Below are positions 35,166-46,389 of a stretch of 64,000 bases of DNA, one piece after another. A program made the position numbers and the translations under genes. This DNA is from Meghimatium bilineatum (Eukaryota; Mollusca; Gastropoda; Stylommatophora; Philomycidae). The notes beneath the pieces are model-generated. The model was not told the DNA's origin, did not search any database, and saw only the letters and a list, made by a program, of their open reading frames with translations. The stretch is from the NCBI GenBank assembly GCA_034231615.1, contig CM067298.1, positions 49,643,832 to 49,707,831 on the forward strand. The letters run 5' to 3'. Within the stretch, counting starts at the first letter, position 1, and the number at the start of each line of letters is the position of its first letter.

Positions 35166-36825
35166 ACCTCAATATGGCATATTTCATATAAAAATATGTA
35201 ATAAGAATCCCTTTTTTACATAAAATATAAAAATATATCTTCTAGGTCTATAAAACCACTACACAACGTCTGTGTTCATAAGAAATGTGTTAAAATCCTT
35301 ATTCGTAGTTGTGAAAAGAGCTACATATGAAGTTTATCGTATGGAACTGTTTTAAAAGCGTCTTCATTAGTATTAAAACGTGAAAAATATACAGTTTGTC
35401 ATATGCAAATATTTTAAAATGTTCCCTGTTGTTACATAAAATAGGAAAATTTGTCTTGTGAGTCTAGAAAACCACCACCCACTATCTGTGACCAAAACAA
35501 ATGTGTTAAATGCGGGTTGTCTAGTTGTGATAAGAGCTAAATATGAAGTTAATCATATGGCACCGTTTTAGAAGCGGCTTGCTTAGTTTTAAAACGTGAA
35601 AAATATACAGATTGTCAGTTGGAAATATATAATATGAACCTTGTTGTTACATAAAAATAGGAACATTTCTCTTGTAAGTATAGAAAATCACCACCTAATG
35701 TCTGTGATCATAACAAAAATGCGTTGAAGGCGGTTTGCCTAGATGTCAAAAGAGTTAAAGATGAAGTTTATCATATAAAGGCGTTTAAATAGCGGCTTGC
35801 TTAATTTTAAATCGTGAAAAAATATACAGTTTGTCATATGCAAATATGTAATATGAACCCTGTCGTTACATAAAAATTAGGAAATTTGTCTTCTAAGTCT
35901 AGAAAACCACCACCCACTATCTGTGACCATAAGAAAATGTATAAAGGGCTATTGGCCTAGTTGTGAAAAGAGCTAAATATGACGTTTATCACATGGCACC
36001 GTTTTAAAAGCGGCGTGGTTCGTTTTAAAGCGTAAAATATAAAGTTTTTCATATGCTAATGTGTAATATGAAACCTGTTGTTACATAAAAATAGGAAAAT
36101 TTGTCTTGTATGTCTAGAAAAGCACCACCCAATATCTGTGACCATAAAAATGTGTTAAAGGTGAGTTTCCTAGTTGTGAAAAGAGGTAGATATGAAGTTA
36201 ATCATATGGCACGGTTTTAAAAGTAGCCTGCTTAGTTTTGAATCTTGAAAAATATACAGTTTTTCAAATGCAAATATATAATATGAAGAATGTTGTTACA
36301 TCAAAATAGGAACATCTGTCTTGTAAGTCTACAAAACCACCACCCCATGTCTGTGACCATAACAAAATATGTTAAAGGAAGTTTACCTAGTTGTGAAAAG
36401 AGCTAAATATGAAGTTTATCACATGGAACCGTTTTAAAAGCAGCTTGTTTAGTTTTAAAACGTGATAAATATACAATTTGCCATATGCAAATATATAATA
36501 TGAACCCTGTTGTTACATAAAAATAGGAAAATTTATCTTGTAAGTCTAGATAATCACCACCCAATATCCGTGACCATAACACAATGAGTTAAAGGCAGTT
36601 TACCTAGTTGTGAAAAGAGATAAATATTTAGTTCATCATATGGAACCGTGTGAAAAGCTGCTTGCTTAGTTTTAAAGCGTGAAAAAATATACAATTTGTC
36701 ATATGCAAATATATAATATGAATACTGTTGTTACATCAAAATAGGAAAATATGTCTTGTAAGTCTAGAAAACCACCACCTAATATCTATGACCATAACAA
36801 AATATGTTAAAGGAAGGTTACCTAG

Positions 36826-37385
36826 AAGGTTAACTGCTAACCAAAGCGAAGGCCCTGGTCTGCCCTACCATGCCATTTGATTATAGGATGCATTTCCTCG
36901 TCCTACGATAAGGCATATATCCTCACACGTGTCCTTCTTCGCCTGAGGCCCCTCGCTCAATATGTGGGTTGTCAGGATAGATAACGCCACCCACCGTACT
37001 CTGTTAACAGCATCAGGTTGTACTAACAACTGTCATATAGTAACACTATCATCTCTGAAAGACCTGATATACAAATCTGGGGATACTTCAATGTTTAACT
37101 TAATTTCTTCTTAAATTGTATGATGGCTTGCCAGCTTATTCTTTTGCGTGACATTCTAATAGTTAATGTTTTTGATATGTTCACTTACGATCGTCAGTAG
37201 TCGTAAGTTCAAGCCGGTAGCACAGTTTTCTTAAGTCTGCGGCGATTGCAGTCTACATAATATTTAAATTAATAATATAAGATTAAGAATAAGCTGTAAG
37301 AATAGCGCGACGATCTACCGTCGTTTTTTAACGTTGTCAGTTCCGAAAATAAATTCTGGAGAAATAATTCTAACAATAACTACAT
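36826..37385. other. Intron 1 sequence, nothing recognised
   Basis: Begins with GGTTAACTGCTAACC right at the arm end, then GC-richer sequence to about 37015. No homology recognised. Confidence 0.45.
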
Positions 37386-37389
37386 AACT

Positions 37390-38000
37390 ATGACAATCAG
37401 TAACATTGATAATAATCAAATACTAAACATAAACATGATGACATTTTGTAACATTTTAACAGCTTCCTACATTTGGGACTCCACATCACAGATGGTGGCA
37501 GATGAGAATGCAAAACACAGGTTAAAAGGAGAAAGGATAGCAACAATTATATTTAAGTACATGAGAGAAATACTAATTTCCACACACACACACACATACA
37601 TCACAAATAAACTGAAAAATGAGAATTTTAATGTGTTACAAATACGTTACTGATTCAGAAACTGGACCATGAACAAGCATCAGGAAGAAAGAATGATCCA
37701 ATAGTGACGTTAATTAATATGTACAAGAATATGGACATCATGACGGAAAGAGTCGAACACAGATTCTGGCAACATTGCGTATAATAAAAGAACTGTTAGA
37801 GGCAAGATAATCCAACATATATAATATTTTGGCCATATTGAGAGACCGTGTTAAAAATGTTCTTGAAGGTAGAGTTCAGAAGCCGTGAATAAGCGCTATA
37901 CATAGATATACGAGGAGGAGGGAAACATGTGATGAACAAGATAGAGTTTAGCAGAGGGCAGTACCAAGATAAGAGAAGTAATAGGTTGGACGTCAGCGAC
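37390..38000 (+). pseudogene. LINE C-terminal fragment (thumb and tail)
   Basis: Across frameshifts it reads YIWDSTSQMVADENAKHRLK (cf. YLG..V..DG....D...R), TFxxM, NWTMNKHQEERM (cf. WTM.KHQE.RI), VEHRFW, and FWPY-ETVLKMF. This is the region between RT motif E and the end of RTE-type LINE proteins. An internal (CA)n tract lies at 37580-37594. Same family as 9617-10300. Confidence 0.7.
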
Positions 38001-39572
38001 AGCTAAACTTCGATGCGAAAACTGCAAATGACAATGATGAATTCTACTGATAGGAAAGGGTAGAAGGAGATTGACAAAGAAATGCTGAATCTTGAACTAG
38101 AAGCACATAATGGTTATTGGTATACTAAGAATATTATTCTAAACAAGAACGTGTGATAGTTATTGATCATTAATTAGGGTGGCCATCATAGTACTCGGCA
38201 TATAATTGGGTAATCTCTTTTCATATGGTAGGGATAAATTGCTATGTACCATATTGTTAGATAATGGCAAAATCACAACAGAGAAAATAAAACGAAAATG
38301 AGTTTCTTCCTTCAAATGCAACACTACTAAGTAGGACATTGTGACTGCAATTATACACGATGACATACTTGTTTTCATTAGTATAAGGTACCAGTCGAAC
38401 ATAGTTCATAGATCAATGTGTTGTTAAAAACGTCTGGGTGATGAACACGATAGATGTGCTTTTGTGACAGAAAGCAAGACAATTGCTAAATACATACCGG
38501 AACTAGTTATTAACTTGAAAAGAGTCAGTGATTGGAAGGTATACATATTCAACAGTATCGAGAAAAAAAACAATTGCTACAATAGTGAGGAATTGTATAT
38601 TTTATAATAGCTGTGTTTTGTCATTCTCTCCAAAACGCTCTATAAATAACGCATTTATGGCACGGAATTCCGGGCGATATCCAATCAAAACGATTCGCGT
38701 CGAGACGGAATTTTTCACTGAACTACTCAAAGCCGACGTAATTGTTGTATACAAATGTTATTGTGAAGTGCGATCTTCAATCTTATCAAAGTCGCCATAA
38801 TAAACCGCCATCAATGGTTTTCGTCAACACAGTTGGGGTGTCACAATTTCATCGTGACATTCATTCCTAAAATATTGGTTATGAACTGTATTAGATGAAA
38901 TGGTAATAGACTGTATAATGTCATACTCGCTGTTCATATAGAAACATACACTTTGAAGAAAAAAAACTATTCCAGGTACGTTTAATTTAATTTTATTACT
39001 GCTGTTAACTAATAATAAGTGTGTTTTTATAGACACATTATATAATATGAACGACACTTTTAAGACCGTGTAGTTCATAAGGAACGAAGGCAAATCGACC
39101 GATATCAACCGGCATTTGTGATAGCTCTGTACCAGGGCAGTTCGTGGCACTCGTTTACCCTAGTATAAAATTATGTCATTGGCAGTGGATCATAATATCA
39201 AACTTCCCCCCCCCCCATATATCCAACTACCACAGTATTATTCCATAAGGATGTGGAAGGCAATATGAAACTACTACAGTATTCTCCCACAAAGAAGATT
39301 ATAGATAATAACAGACAATATTGAAGACACGAGAGATCGAGGTCGAATATTATGAATAGTGAAGAATATTTGATATTTTAACATTGTGACATGGAGCAAC
39401 GATCCTAATTAGAGATACCGGAAATTGAGAATTATGACGATCATTGATCCCACCCCAATCGGCAAGGCACCTGGTCATGGTGGATACATTTTTCACATAT
39501 GCAGAATACATAATAAACATGTACTAAACAAATCAATTATGTTGTATACAATAATAATTCATTTAAACTCAC
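38001..39572. other. Intron 1 sequence, nothing recognised
   Basis: No recognisable coding sequence. A C9 homopolymer lies near 39207. Open frames at 38528-38800 and 38824-39150 show no homology. Confidence 0.45.
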
Positions 39573-39702
39573 CAATTTCTTTTGTTAAAGCATCTTGCAC
39601 TTGTATTTTTTGTTCCTTCAAAACACTTGTTTTTTCCGTGGCTCTATTCTGGATATACTCTGGCTTATCTAAAGACACGTATCCGTTTCTTTCCACAGTC
39701 AT
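39573..39702 (-). CDS. SLC17A5-like: SLC17 transporter exon 1 (start codon, cytoplasmic N-terminus)
   Basis: 130 nt from ATG to donor ATTG|GTGAGT (intron from 39572). It encodes 43 hydrophilic residues, MTVERNGYVSLDKPEYIQ... to ...ALTKEI, and one nucleotide that completes an alanine with exon 2. A short charged cytoplasmic tail before TM1 is normal for sialin-type transporters. The start is supported by an in-frame TGA seven codons upstream, an A at -3, and exact phase agreement with exon 2. It carries no homology strong enough to identify alone, so the assignment rests on splice phase and position. Confidence 0.75.
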
Positions 39703-39865
39703 ACTTGCATGTAGTTCTGTTCAGTATAGATATAAGATAACTTGTTTTCTTGTCCTTTAAGTTGATATACTCGTCAATATCTTACGTTTCCTTCCCGTCA
39801 CTTCTTCTCAGAGTTCAGCCATTTTGGTGTCACAATGGAATACACTCAGACTCCAACAATATGTG
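39703..39865 (-). promoter_or_regulatory. Probable SLC17 5' untranslated exon with two short uORFs
   Basis: Upstream of the start, a pyrimidine-rich acceptor (CTTTTTTCGCAG, ending at 39866) suggests the leader exon begins at 39865. Two tiny upstream frames are present: ATGGCTGAACTCTGA at 39808-39822, and ATGCAAGTATGA, whose stop overlaps the main start in ATGA. A further upstream exon and the promoter are not identified. Confidence 0.45.
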
Positions 39866-41393
39866 CTGCGAAAAAAGAAATAATTGTTACTAAAATGACA
39901 TATGTAATCTCGGTGCAGAAATATTGATGTATTTTCGATAATCGTTAACTTTGAAGGAGGGTATACAAACTGAGCATAATTCACGTGTATACAATCTGCA
40001 ATAATAGACGAAGTAAATCTTTCATATTGTGCACTATATTTCGATGATTCTACATACTATAGCGTATGCCTTCTACTGCGAGCTAGCCACGTTGGTCATT
40101 TAATGTGTAGTTCATGTGGTAAGATTTAACACTTTCAACCCGTTTGTGTGTGCGTTTGAGGTATATCCGTGAGTTTTAATCATTAAAAAAATGAATTTTA
40201 TGATTCAGAGAACCACAACCTCCAAGGTGTATTTTTAACATAAGAAAATTAACTAACACTATTGCCTGATTCATTCCCACTGCAACTAGTGTACATCCGG
40301 ACCACTTAGCAATGACAACAACATGACTAGAAATATTGCTTAGAAAATCAACACAGTCAAAACATGTTATTTATTACAAACTCATGACTAAGACATACTA
40401 CCAACAATATTATATAAATGATTGTGCATTATTTTCAAACACAATGAAATGCGGCTGTGAGACCATCTCATTGTATTTAACAGATGTGTATGTTTATTTC
40501 TTGTTCGCTGGTGTTTTTTGTTGTCCCTTATAAAGCGTAACGTGGAAACAGTTATTATTCCTTTATATTTTTTATTTCTCATTCATATAATTTTTTGATA
40601 TTTATTAGTTATTAATAATTGGCAATAATACATGAACATAGTTGTTATCGCTTCTTAGTTTTGTTACTGCAGCACTTTGTCAAATATACTCCGGCAGTTT
40701 TTTATTATTTACCGGTATCAGTTGTGTTTATTTATCCATACGTATTCTAAACATTAATTATGTTGTCTTAATTGTTTGATGTTAAATCAAGTTCTTATTG
40801 AATACAAAATTAAACGCATGCATTTATGAGTTACATACACCTAATGATAGCATAATTGATCTTACCATACAACTACACTCACAATGGGAGATTGCAATAT
40901 TCCAGATGGAACATTGATGTTGATGGAATTTTGCTATATTTATATATGTGATTTTTAATTGTGAGCGTTGATAGCTGAGTCATAACCGTATGCAGTGAAT
41001 GACATATTGGGAAATCTAGATATCTGAATTCACTATGTGACTATTCTCTTTATTTCCACTAACTGTCACACAAAGTATAATCATATTGGCCAATGAAAAT
41101 CGGCGGAATAATCAAAAGAGTCATTAAAAAGGTTTGATTTCCATTTACTCAGAAGGTTTTATAATTTAAACCGTCATGGCTGGATGGAAACGTATAAATT
41201 ATAATAATGTAGTGATTCTTAACCTGTGCTCCACGAATAACGTGATTGTTTTCCGTATATGTTTGCGAAGACATTGTGAAATTGTGTGTGAGCATTAGAA
41301 AGAAATGCATAGGAAGATAGAAACAATGAGATATATTGTAATCATTTTGGTCAATGTTTATATAATTTAATCAGGGTTGGAAAAATGCAGCCG
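39866..41393. other. Upstream of the SLC17 gene, nothing firm
   Basis: AT-rich. Contains a half copy of the palindromic repeat near 41070-41125 (GGCCAATGAAAATC...ATAATCAAAAG). A promoter or first exon may lie here but cannot be pinpointed. Confidence 0.4.
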
Positions 41394-41489
41394 TCGTGCC
41401 ATATATACTTCTTCTTCTTCTTTCGTTCACTTGAAACATGTCTATATATGTAATTCTGTATCTAATAAAACTCACTGTCATTTTTAGTT

Positions 41490-42584
41490 CATACAGTGTC
41501 CCATAGAGCTTTGATTCCAGTGATGTTTCCTCTGGCTAATATGTCTGCCTCAGCGTTTCATGCTCAGAACACTCTTGAAGTATATGTTTAGCACTCTGTG
41601 CTGCCTGTCCACATGTACACATGGCCGTGTTGCCAATCTTGAACTTTGTATACATATGGCTGCGGAGTCGGTTGTGTCCTGTTCTGAGACGTAGAATTAT
41701 ATCTTTTTCTGATCTGTTCATAATGTGATAGTCATCTTTTGTTGGTGTTTGTGTGTGGCTTTCTTATTGACTTGATCATCTGTTTTTTCTGATGGTAGGT
41801 GATTGGTATATCTGGTTGGTCTTCGGCAGCACCTTCCTTAGCCAGTTGGTCTGCTTTTTCATTTCCTGGTATTCCACAGTGAGAGGGTATCCACTGCATG
41901 GTTACCCTATACTGGTAAGACAATTGTCTAAGTAGTTTTTTCAAGTCTGTTAGTTTTCCAGACTGGAGAACTTGAAGCACTGACCTTGCATCTGTCAGGA
42001 ATACCACAGGCTGTAGTCCTGAGTTGGAGTTCAGCAGTTTTTTAGCTGCCACACTAATTGCCTGGATTTCTGCATCATAATAATTGCAGAATTTTCCATT
42101 TTCCTGTCGGTGTTCTTATTTTATCTCTAGACTTGTGCGGATATTCTATATATACAACTGCACCTCCCTTCCTCACAGCATTCTGTGCTGACCTTTCTGT
42201 GTATACTCTGACCCATATATCTTGTGGATATTCCTCATCCAGGAAACTGAAGATGACTGTCCTTCGTTGCACATGGGTCTGAATGTATATTGACATTCCA
42301 TGCCTTTCACTCCACGGGGTTTGTTCTGGTACAGACCTTAAGGGGCTATCAACTTCAGGTAGGTCTGTAAGTTGTCTACGGAGTCGTTTAGCTTGATGGA
42401 TAAAGCTGCTTCTTTTCAGTCGCCCCATTGCTAGATTTTGGAATCTTTCCTTCATTGGATGACTTGGAAAACATTGAAACTTTTCTGCTTGAATTAGTAC
42501 TTTTGTATCTCTGCGTTCGTCAAGTATTTGCATTCTTCCCATTTTCTGCATCTCTGCTATGGGTGTTGGTTTCATTGCTCTCAA
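41490..42584 (-). pseudogene. LINE RNase H domain and C-terminal Cys motif
   Basis: VYTERSAQNAVRKGG is the RNase H start (normally YTDGS; the catalytic Asp is replaced). VVFLTDARSVLQVLQ carries the second Asp. WIPSHCGIPGNEKADQLAK is the C-terminal His/Asp block. After a frame change, RLRTGHNRLRSHMYTKF is followed by CTCGQAAQSAKHILQEC, a CxC...H...C zinc-knuckle-like motif typical of I-group and jockey-like LINE C-termini. Confidence 0.85.
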
Positions 42585-44199
42585 CCATTATTCTAGGTGC
42601 CTGGTTTTTCACTTTATCTAGATCTTGTAATGAAGTGTTTGAAGCAGGACACCATGCAGCTGAACCATATTCCAGGTGTGGTCTTATGCCTTGCTGGTAA
42701 ACTTTACTGAGTATATTTCCACTGGCTGCCCATGTGGTTCCACTTAGTTTTCTCAGGACAGCGAACTTCCTCCTGGCTTTTGTTGTTGCTTTGTTTATGT
42801 GCTGCTTGCAAATCTGCTTATCATCAAAAGTAACTCCGAGGTATGTGGGTTGTTTGTCTTCTTTCAAGAACTCTCCATCTATTTTGATATGACCAGCTTT
42901 TTGTTTTGGTTAGAGGGTAAAGAGTGTAGTGCTGCACCTATGTGTATTAATGATGACGCACCATCTATTTTCCCATAAGGTTAGCGCATCGATAGCTCTT
43001 TGTAGTTGTTTAGTGGCCACAGTTGCATGTTCTTTCGTGATTGGCCACAGTCGCATGTTCTTTCGCAATTTCTTTAGGAGCCCTTCTTTCCAGACCTTAT
43101 CAAATGCTTTCCTGAGGTCTACCCATGCTGCTAGTACCAGTTTCTTATCTTGGAAGGCATCCTTAATCTCTAGGGAGAGGTAGATTTCCTGATCTTCTGT
43201 AGAGTAGCACTGTTTGAAACCTTCTTGCTGTGATACCAGAAGTTTTTCACTTTCAATGTATCACTGCATCCTAAGATTGATAATGCATTCCATTGTTTTG
43301 CATAGACAGCTTGTGAGGCTGATGGGCCTGTAGTTGGAGACTGTGTTGCCATCTTTTCCTGATTTGAGGAGTGGTATCATTATTGCTTCTCTCCACGCCT
43401 GTGGTACATTACCTGTGGACCAGCTTGTGTTAAAGATCTGCAGTAGCTTTGCTCTTGCTGCAATTCCCAGATTTCTAATCATTTCATTGGACACGCCATC
43501 AGCTCCAGGGGACTGTTTCATTTTCAATTTGGATATTGCAGGCTTCAGTTCTCTCATTGTGATTGGTGCCTCCATGACTTCAGGTATAGGTTCGCCTTGT
43601 CCAATGCTTTGCTGGTTCTCTCGAACCTCCTGTTGTTTGTCTGAGATGACTATGACGTTAATGTCTTCTGCAAAGGAATCTGCAAATTAATCAGCTGCAT
43701 GTTTACCTGTTAAAATGTTTCTATCTTTATAAAGTGTGATCCTGGTATTTCTCCCTGTACCTTCATCATGTAGGTGTTTTACAAGTTTCCATAATTTCCT
43801 AGTATCTCTTTCTAGGTTCAGCGACTCTGTTTTTTCTTTCCAGCTGCTCCGTCTAAATTGTAACTTGGCTCTTTGAAATTTAGCCTTTGTTTGCTGATAT
43901 TTGTTGTGATGTTCTTGGCTAGGTCTGTTCTCAGCCTGCTGTCTAGATGTTTCCATCTCATTTTGCAGCTTTTCCAGTTCATCATTCCAGTAGGGTTTGT
44001 AGTTTTTGCGTGCCCCCCTGGGTATGGTTTTACTAGCAGCATGTAGTATACATCTATTAAATTCACTCACTGCTCTATTGATGTCTTTGTCCAAGTTCAT
44101 GTCCTTAGCTAGAACACTGGGTAAATGCTGGTACATTTTCCAGTCTGCCCTTTTATAGTTCCACCTAGTGAGCGTGCTGCTGTCCTTGGTACATTCATT
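42520..44199 (-). pseudogene. LINE reverse transcriptase with palm deletion
   Basis: Linker WNYKRADWKMYQ..., then SPGADGVSNEMIRNL, WREAIMIPLLKSGKD and NYRPISLTSCLCKTMECI (RT motifs 0-2). A shifted frame has WVDLRKAFDKVW (motif A, catalytic Asp). About 30 codons later the sequence jumps to VATKQLQRAIDAL and YLGVTFDDK (motif E/thumb), so motifs B and C (YADD) are absent. A 24-bp direct repeat (43014-43037 and 43042-43065, one mismatch) lies at the deletion point. The thumb ends with HLEYGSAAWCPAS. Confidence 0.85.
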
Positions 44200-45060
44200 G
44201 TGGATTTCCAGAAATACTGGTCTGTGGTCACTACCCCCAAGCTGCTTTCCAACGACACGTGTGATGTTCCATTCCAAGCCAGGTGAGTGGAATGCCAGGT
44301 CTGGTGTAGAGGTGGTGTGCCATGCTCTCTAGTAGAAGGTTGGTGAGTCTGCTGGCTGGTTAATAAGGATCAGATTATTTTCATCCTGCCAGCTCTCAAA
44401 TTCCTCACCTCTCATGTCGATTTGATCATAGCCCCAGCTCTGAAAGTGGCTGTTGAAGTCACCACACACCATAAGTCTCTCTGTGTCTGGAATTGTGTCT
44501 AGTGCCAATGGTTTATCATTTGGGCAGTAGTAGTTAAGGAGATGGAATTCTGCACTCTCTGTTTTTAGGTAGAGCATCTGGTAGTCTGCCCCTTACATAT
44601 ATACTTCCAGCTGACATGCGCTGATATTGTTTTTAACAAGTGTCAGAATTCCACCCTTTCGCCTGTCCTTTCTGTCAGACCGGTAGCACTGGTAGCCTCT
44701 GAATTTTGAAGGCTATGTCGCTGCTGAGGTGTGTTTCTTGGATACAGCATATATTAACTTGTTCTTCACTGAGAACATTTTCAAGTTCCAATTTTTTGAT
44801 GTATCCATCGCTTTTACTGTTGACACCCGCAGCATTCCAGTGCATTATTTTTATTGGTCGTTTGTTTGTTTGGCCAGTAGCTCTATTCCCTTGCCTCCTG
44901 GCTCCTCGGGGCAATTGAGAAGGACTTCCAGTAACTGAGATTTTGAGCCCTTTCGTGGTATAGGGCCCGGCTCCGTCGCCGCCTGAACGTCCGCCACAGG
45001 GCAGGCACCATAACTATTTATAAATACAGACATGTTTCTATTGTGTTTTGTGCGTGGCAT
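44200..45060 (-). pseudogene. LINE N-terminus and AP endonuclease domain
   Basis: Starts with MPRTKHNRN; a frameshift near 44900 leads to IKIMHWNAAGVNSK, the N/WN motif that opens the endonuclease. CCIQETHLSS (catalytic Glu), LVCGDFNSHFQSWG-like (here MVCGDFNSHFQSWG) and GSDHRPVFLEI (catalytic Asp-His) follow in order. Active-site residues survive, but at least two frameshifts (near 44675 and 44320) and a stop near 44580 break the frame. Confidence 0.85.
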
Positions 45061-45375
45061 CCTGATTATCTGTCCGCCTTTTGGCTGGATGCCTCCGTCT
45101 TCAGAACTCTGCTTACTTGGGCAGGACTATGGTCCTGCTCGAGTGGGACTGCCCGACCAGTCTTAGTTTCCAGCCCCTGATGGCTGAACTAAGCCCCATC
45201 ACCACTCCAAGGTGCTGGCCTCGATGTGGATGCCATATATACGATCTGCAACACATTTTTGTTTTTTGCAGCTCAAGGTTGATATAAAAGTACTATAAGC
45301 ACTGTCACTGAGTTCAGAATACACTACCTGAGACTGAAAATGCTTTCGTGCCACATATAGCAAAATAAACGTTTT

Positions 45376-45984
45376 GTTGGTTGCTGATCCCGCGGTCCAT
45401 GGGCTCATGCCCTTTGACCCAATGTCATTAAACTGGCATTATATTGCTAGGGAGTAGGATATTGGATTGTCAGCCCACCCTGGACCAGAGCCAGAGAATA
45501 ACTATCACAACACCAGGAAGGTAAGGTTCAACCTATGCACTGCTCCGATCCACTGTAACCAAGATAGGGTTCACTGTGCTCATTCCCCGCCACCAATTGA
45601 CAACTGCTTATGCCGAAAGTCTCTAATGCTCCAGGCATTCAACCAAATGTTCAAGTACAAAATAGTGTCACGTCCTGAGTCACTGTGCCTCCATGATGGG
45701 CCTCAGCCGTCGGAAAAACAGTGCTGTAAGTTTCCTCCTCCCCAATGCAGTGCAGTACATCTCTAGCTCTCTCCCAACCACAGCGGGTGCATACATACAT
45801 AAAAACACATTGCAATAACAAAATAAAAGCATCAGAGGCATAATTGTACGAGCGTATATATGACGTGCCATGAAGCTTCCATAAGAAGATAACCTCAATA
45901 TAACGGCATGTACTACGGTTTTCTTTTGCATGGGTGGTTTGTCTAATAAGTCATTGGTGAGACCCACAGACGCAACCACATGCG
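45376..45984 (-). mobile_element. ~608-bp retroposon with CCAA-type tail, copy 1
   Basis: 609 bp, reverse complement of 54289-54895 (607 bp). Both begin CGCATGTGGTTGCGTCTGT and end in CAACCAAC. Similar flanks (minus-strand CTTTTATTGTG and CGTTTATTTTG) are a plausible ~11-bp target duplication. A 102-codon minus-strand frame (45680-45988) is not conserved in the other copy. Sits 16 bp from the LINE's 5' target duplication. Confidence 0.75.
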
Positions 45985-45997
45985 TCACAATAAAAGG

Positions 45998-46389
45998 TCA
46001 ATCTACCAATGAAAAAAGGCTGCCAATCTCTAAAAATTACCTAATCAGATGTCGCGTGAGAATGTGAACGAGCGAATGACAGAGCAAGCTGGAATACCGA
46101 CCAGACCAAAAGACTTGGACTGGCATTAAAATCATGCGCTACTCGAGACTGATCTAATTCTTCCGAACTGCCTGAGTATGACTAAATTAGCCACAAAAGA
46201 TCATTATCATCAAGGTCCTCTCCGCAACGAGGGATGGCTGCAACATGCCTCCTGTGTCCTGTTGTGGTGGTGTATTCTGCTAAACTGTAACCTGTCAATC
46301 TTGTGATCTTACTCTCCCACTTTTATCTCTGGCTACCTCTTGCTCGCTTACCTTTGACTTTACCCTCAAGTAAAGTCTTCACCATGGTT
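45998..46389. other. Nothing recognised
   Basis: No identifiable coding sequence or repeat between the retroposon and the LINE relic. Confidence 0.45.

Larger units (their letters stand above)
33013..36825. mobile_element. 3.8 kb giant palindrome of ~217-bp tandem units
   Basis: Nine direct units on the left face eight inverted units on the right. A landmark (ATGGTCACAGATATTGGGTGG) recurs at about 33191, 33406, 33621, 33839, 34056, 34271, 34489, 34704 and 34922. Its complement recurs near 35267, 35485, 35700, 35919, 36132, 36349, 36567 and 36783. Unit variants occur in mirrored order. For example, GATAGTGGGTGGTGG with GACTTAGAAGAC at 33621/34271 pairs with the complement at 35919, and the AACCACGCCGCG variant at 33406/34056 pairs with 36001-36020. 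Arms are clearly not identical, so this is not a simple assembly mirror. It could be a foldback-type transposon whose terminal repeats are tandem arrays, or an inverted satellite. No protein is encoded; the 60-70-codon frames inside simply repeat with the units. Confidence 0.85.
232..39865 (-). other. SLC17A5-like: SLC17-family transporter gene span (3' end beyond left edge)
   Basis: Minus-strand gene spread over about 39.6 kb with seven well supported coding exons and further weaker ones. Joined conceptually, the exons give a cytoplasmic N-terminus, TM1 with the family motif RVNLSV, a glycosylatable luminal loop, the TM2-end motif QLPGG, then RWAPPLER, and a cytoplasmic linker with SPEKHPRI. 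These hallmarks belong to the SLC17 branch of the major facilitator superfamily (sialin, vesicular glutamate and phosphate transporters). Known members move sialic acid, acidic amino acids or phosphate, usually at lysosomal or synaptic-vesicle membranes; the substrate here cannot be read from sequence. Introns are about 10.6, 5.2, 2.0, 9.3, 4.2 and 2.9 kb. Later C-terminal exons (NHxDxxP helix and tail) would lie left of position 1. Whether the locus is still functional depends on the 4005-4217 segment. Confidence 0.82.
41408..45345 (-). mobile_element. RNase H-type LINE with 14-bp target duplication
   Basis: 3.94 kb non-LTR retrotransposon. Minus-strand order: ~290-bp leader, short N-terminal frame, AP endonuclease, reverse transcriptase, RNase H, Cys/His motif, short 3' UTR and (GAA)n tail. 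TATATGTGGCACGA (plus-strand 45346-45359, complement) and TATATATGGCACGA (41394-41407) form a 14-bp duplication with one mismatch. This shows a complete 5' end and integration by target-primed reverse transcription. The protein is broken by frameshifts and the RT palm is deleted, so it is dead. Domain order with RNase H after RT places it in the I group (I/Nimb/LOA-like). Confidence 0.88.

Noticed and set aside
33013..36825. CRISPR-like array
   Set aside because: Units are ~217 bp, contiguous, diverged and inverted about a centre, with no short repeats alternating with unique spacers; the DNA is eukaryotic.
39425..39760. 111-codon plus-strand frame
   Set aside because: Antisense of the SLC17 first exon, whose phase and donor fit exon 2 exactly.
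42058..43690. Plus-strand frames opposite the LINE (for example 43334-43690)
   Set aside because: Antisense shadows of the LINE coding sequence, which has clear RT and RNase H motifs on the minus strand.
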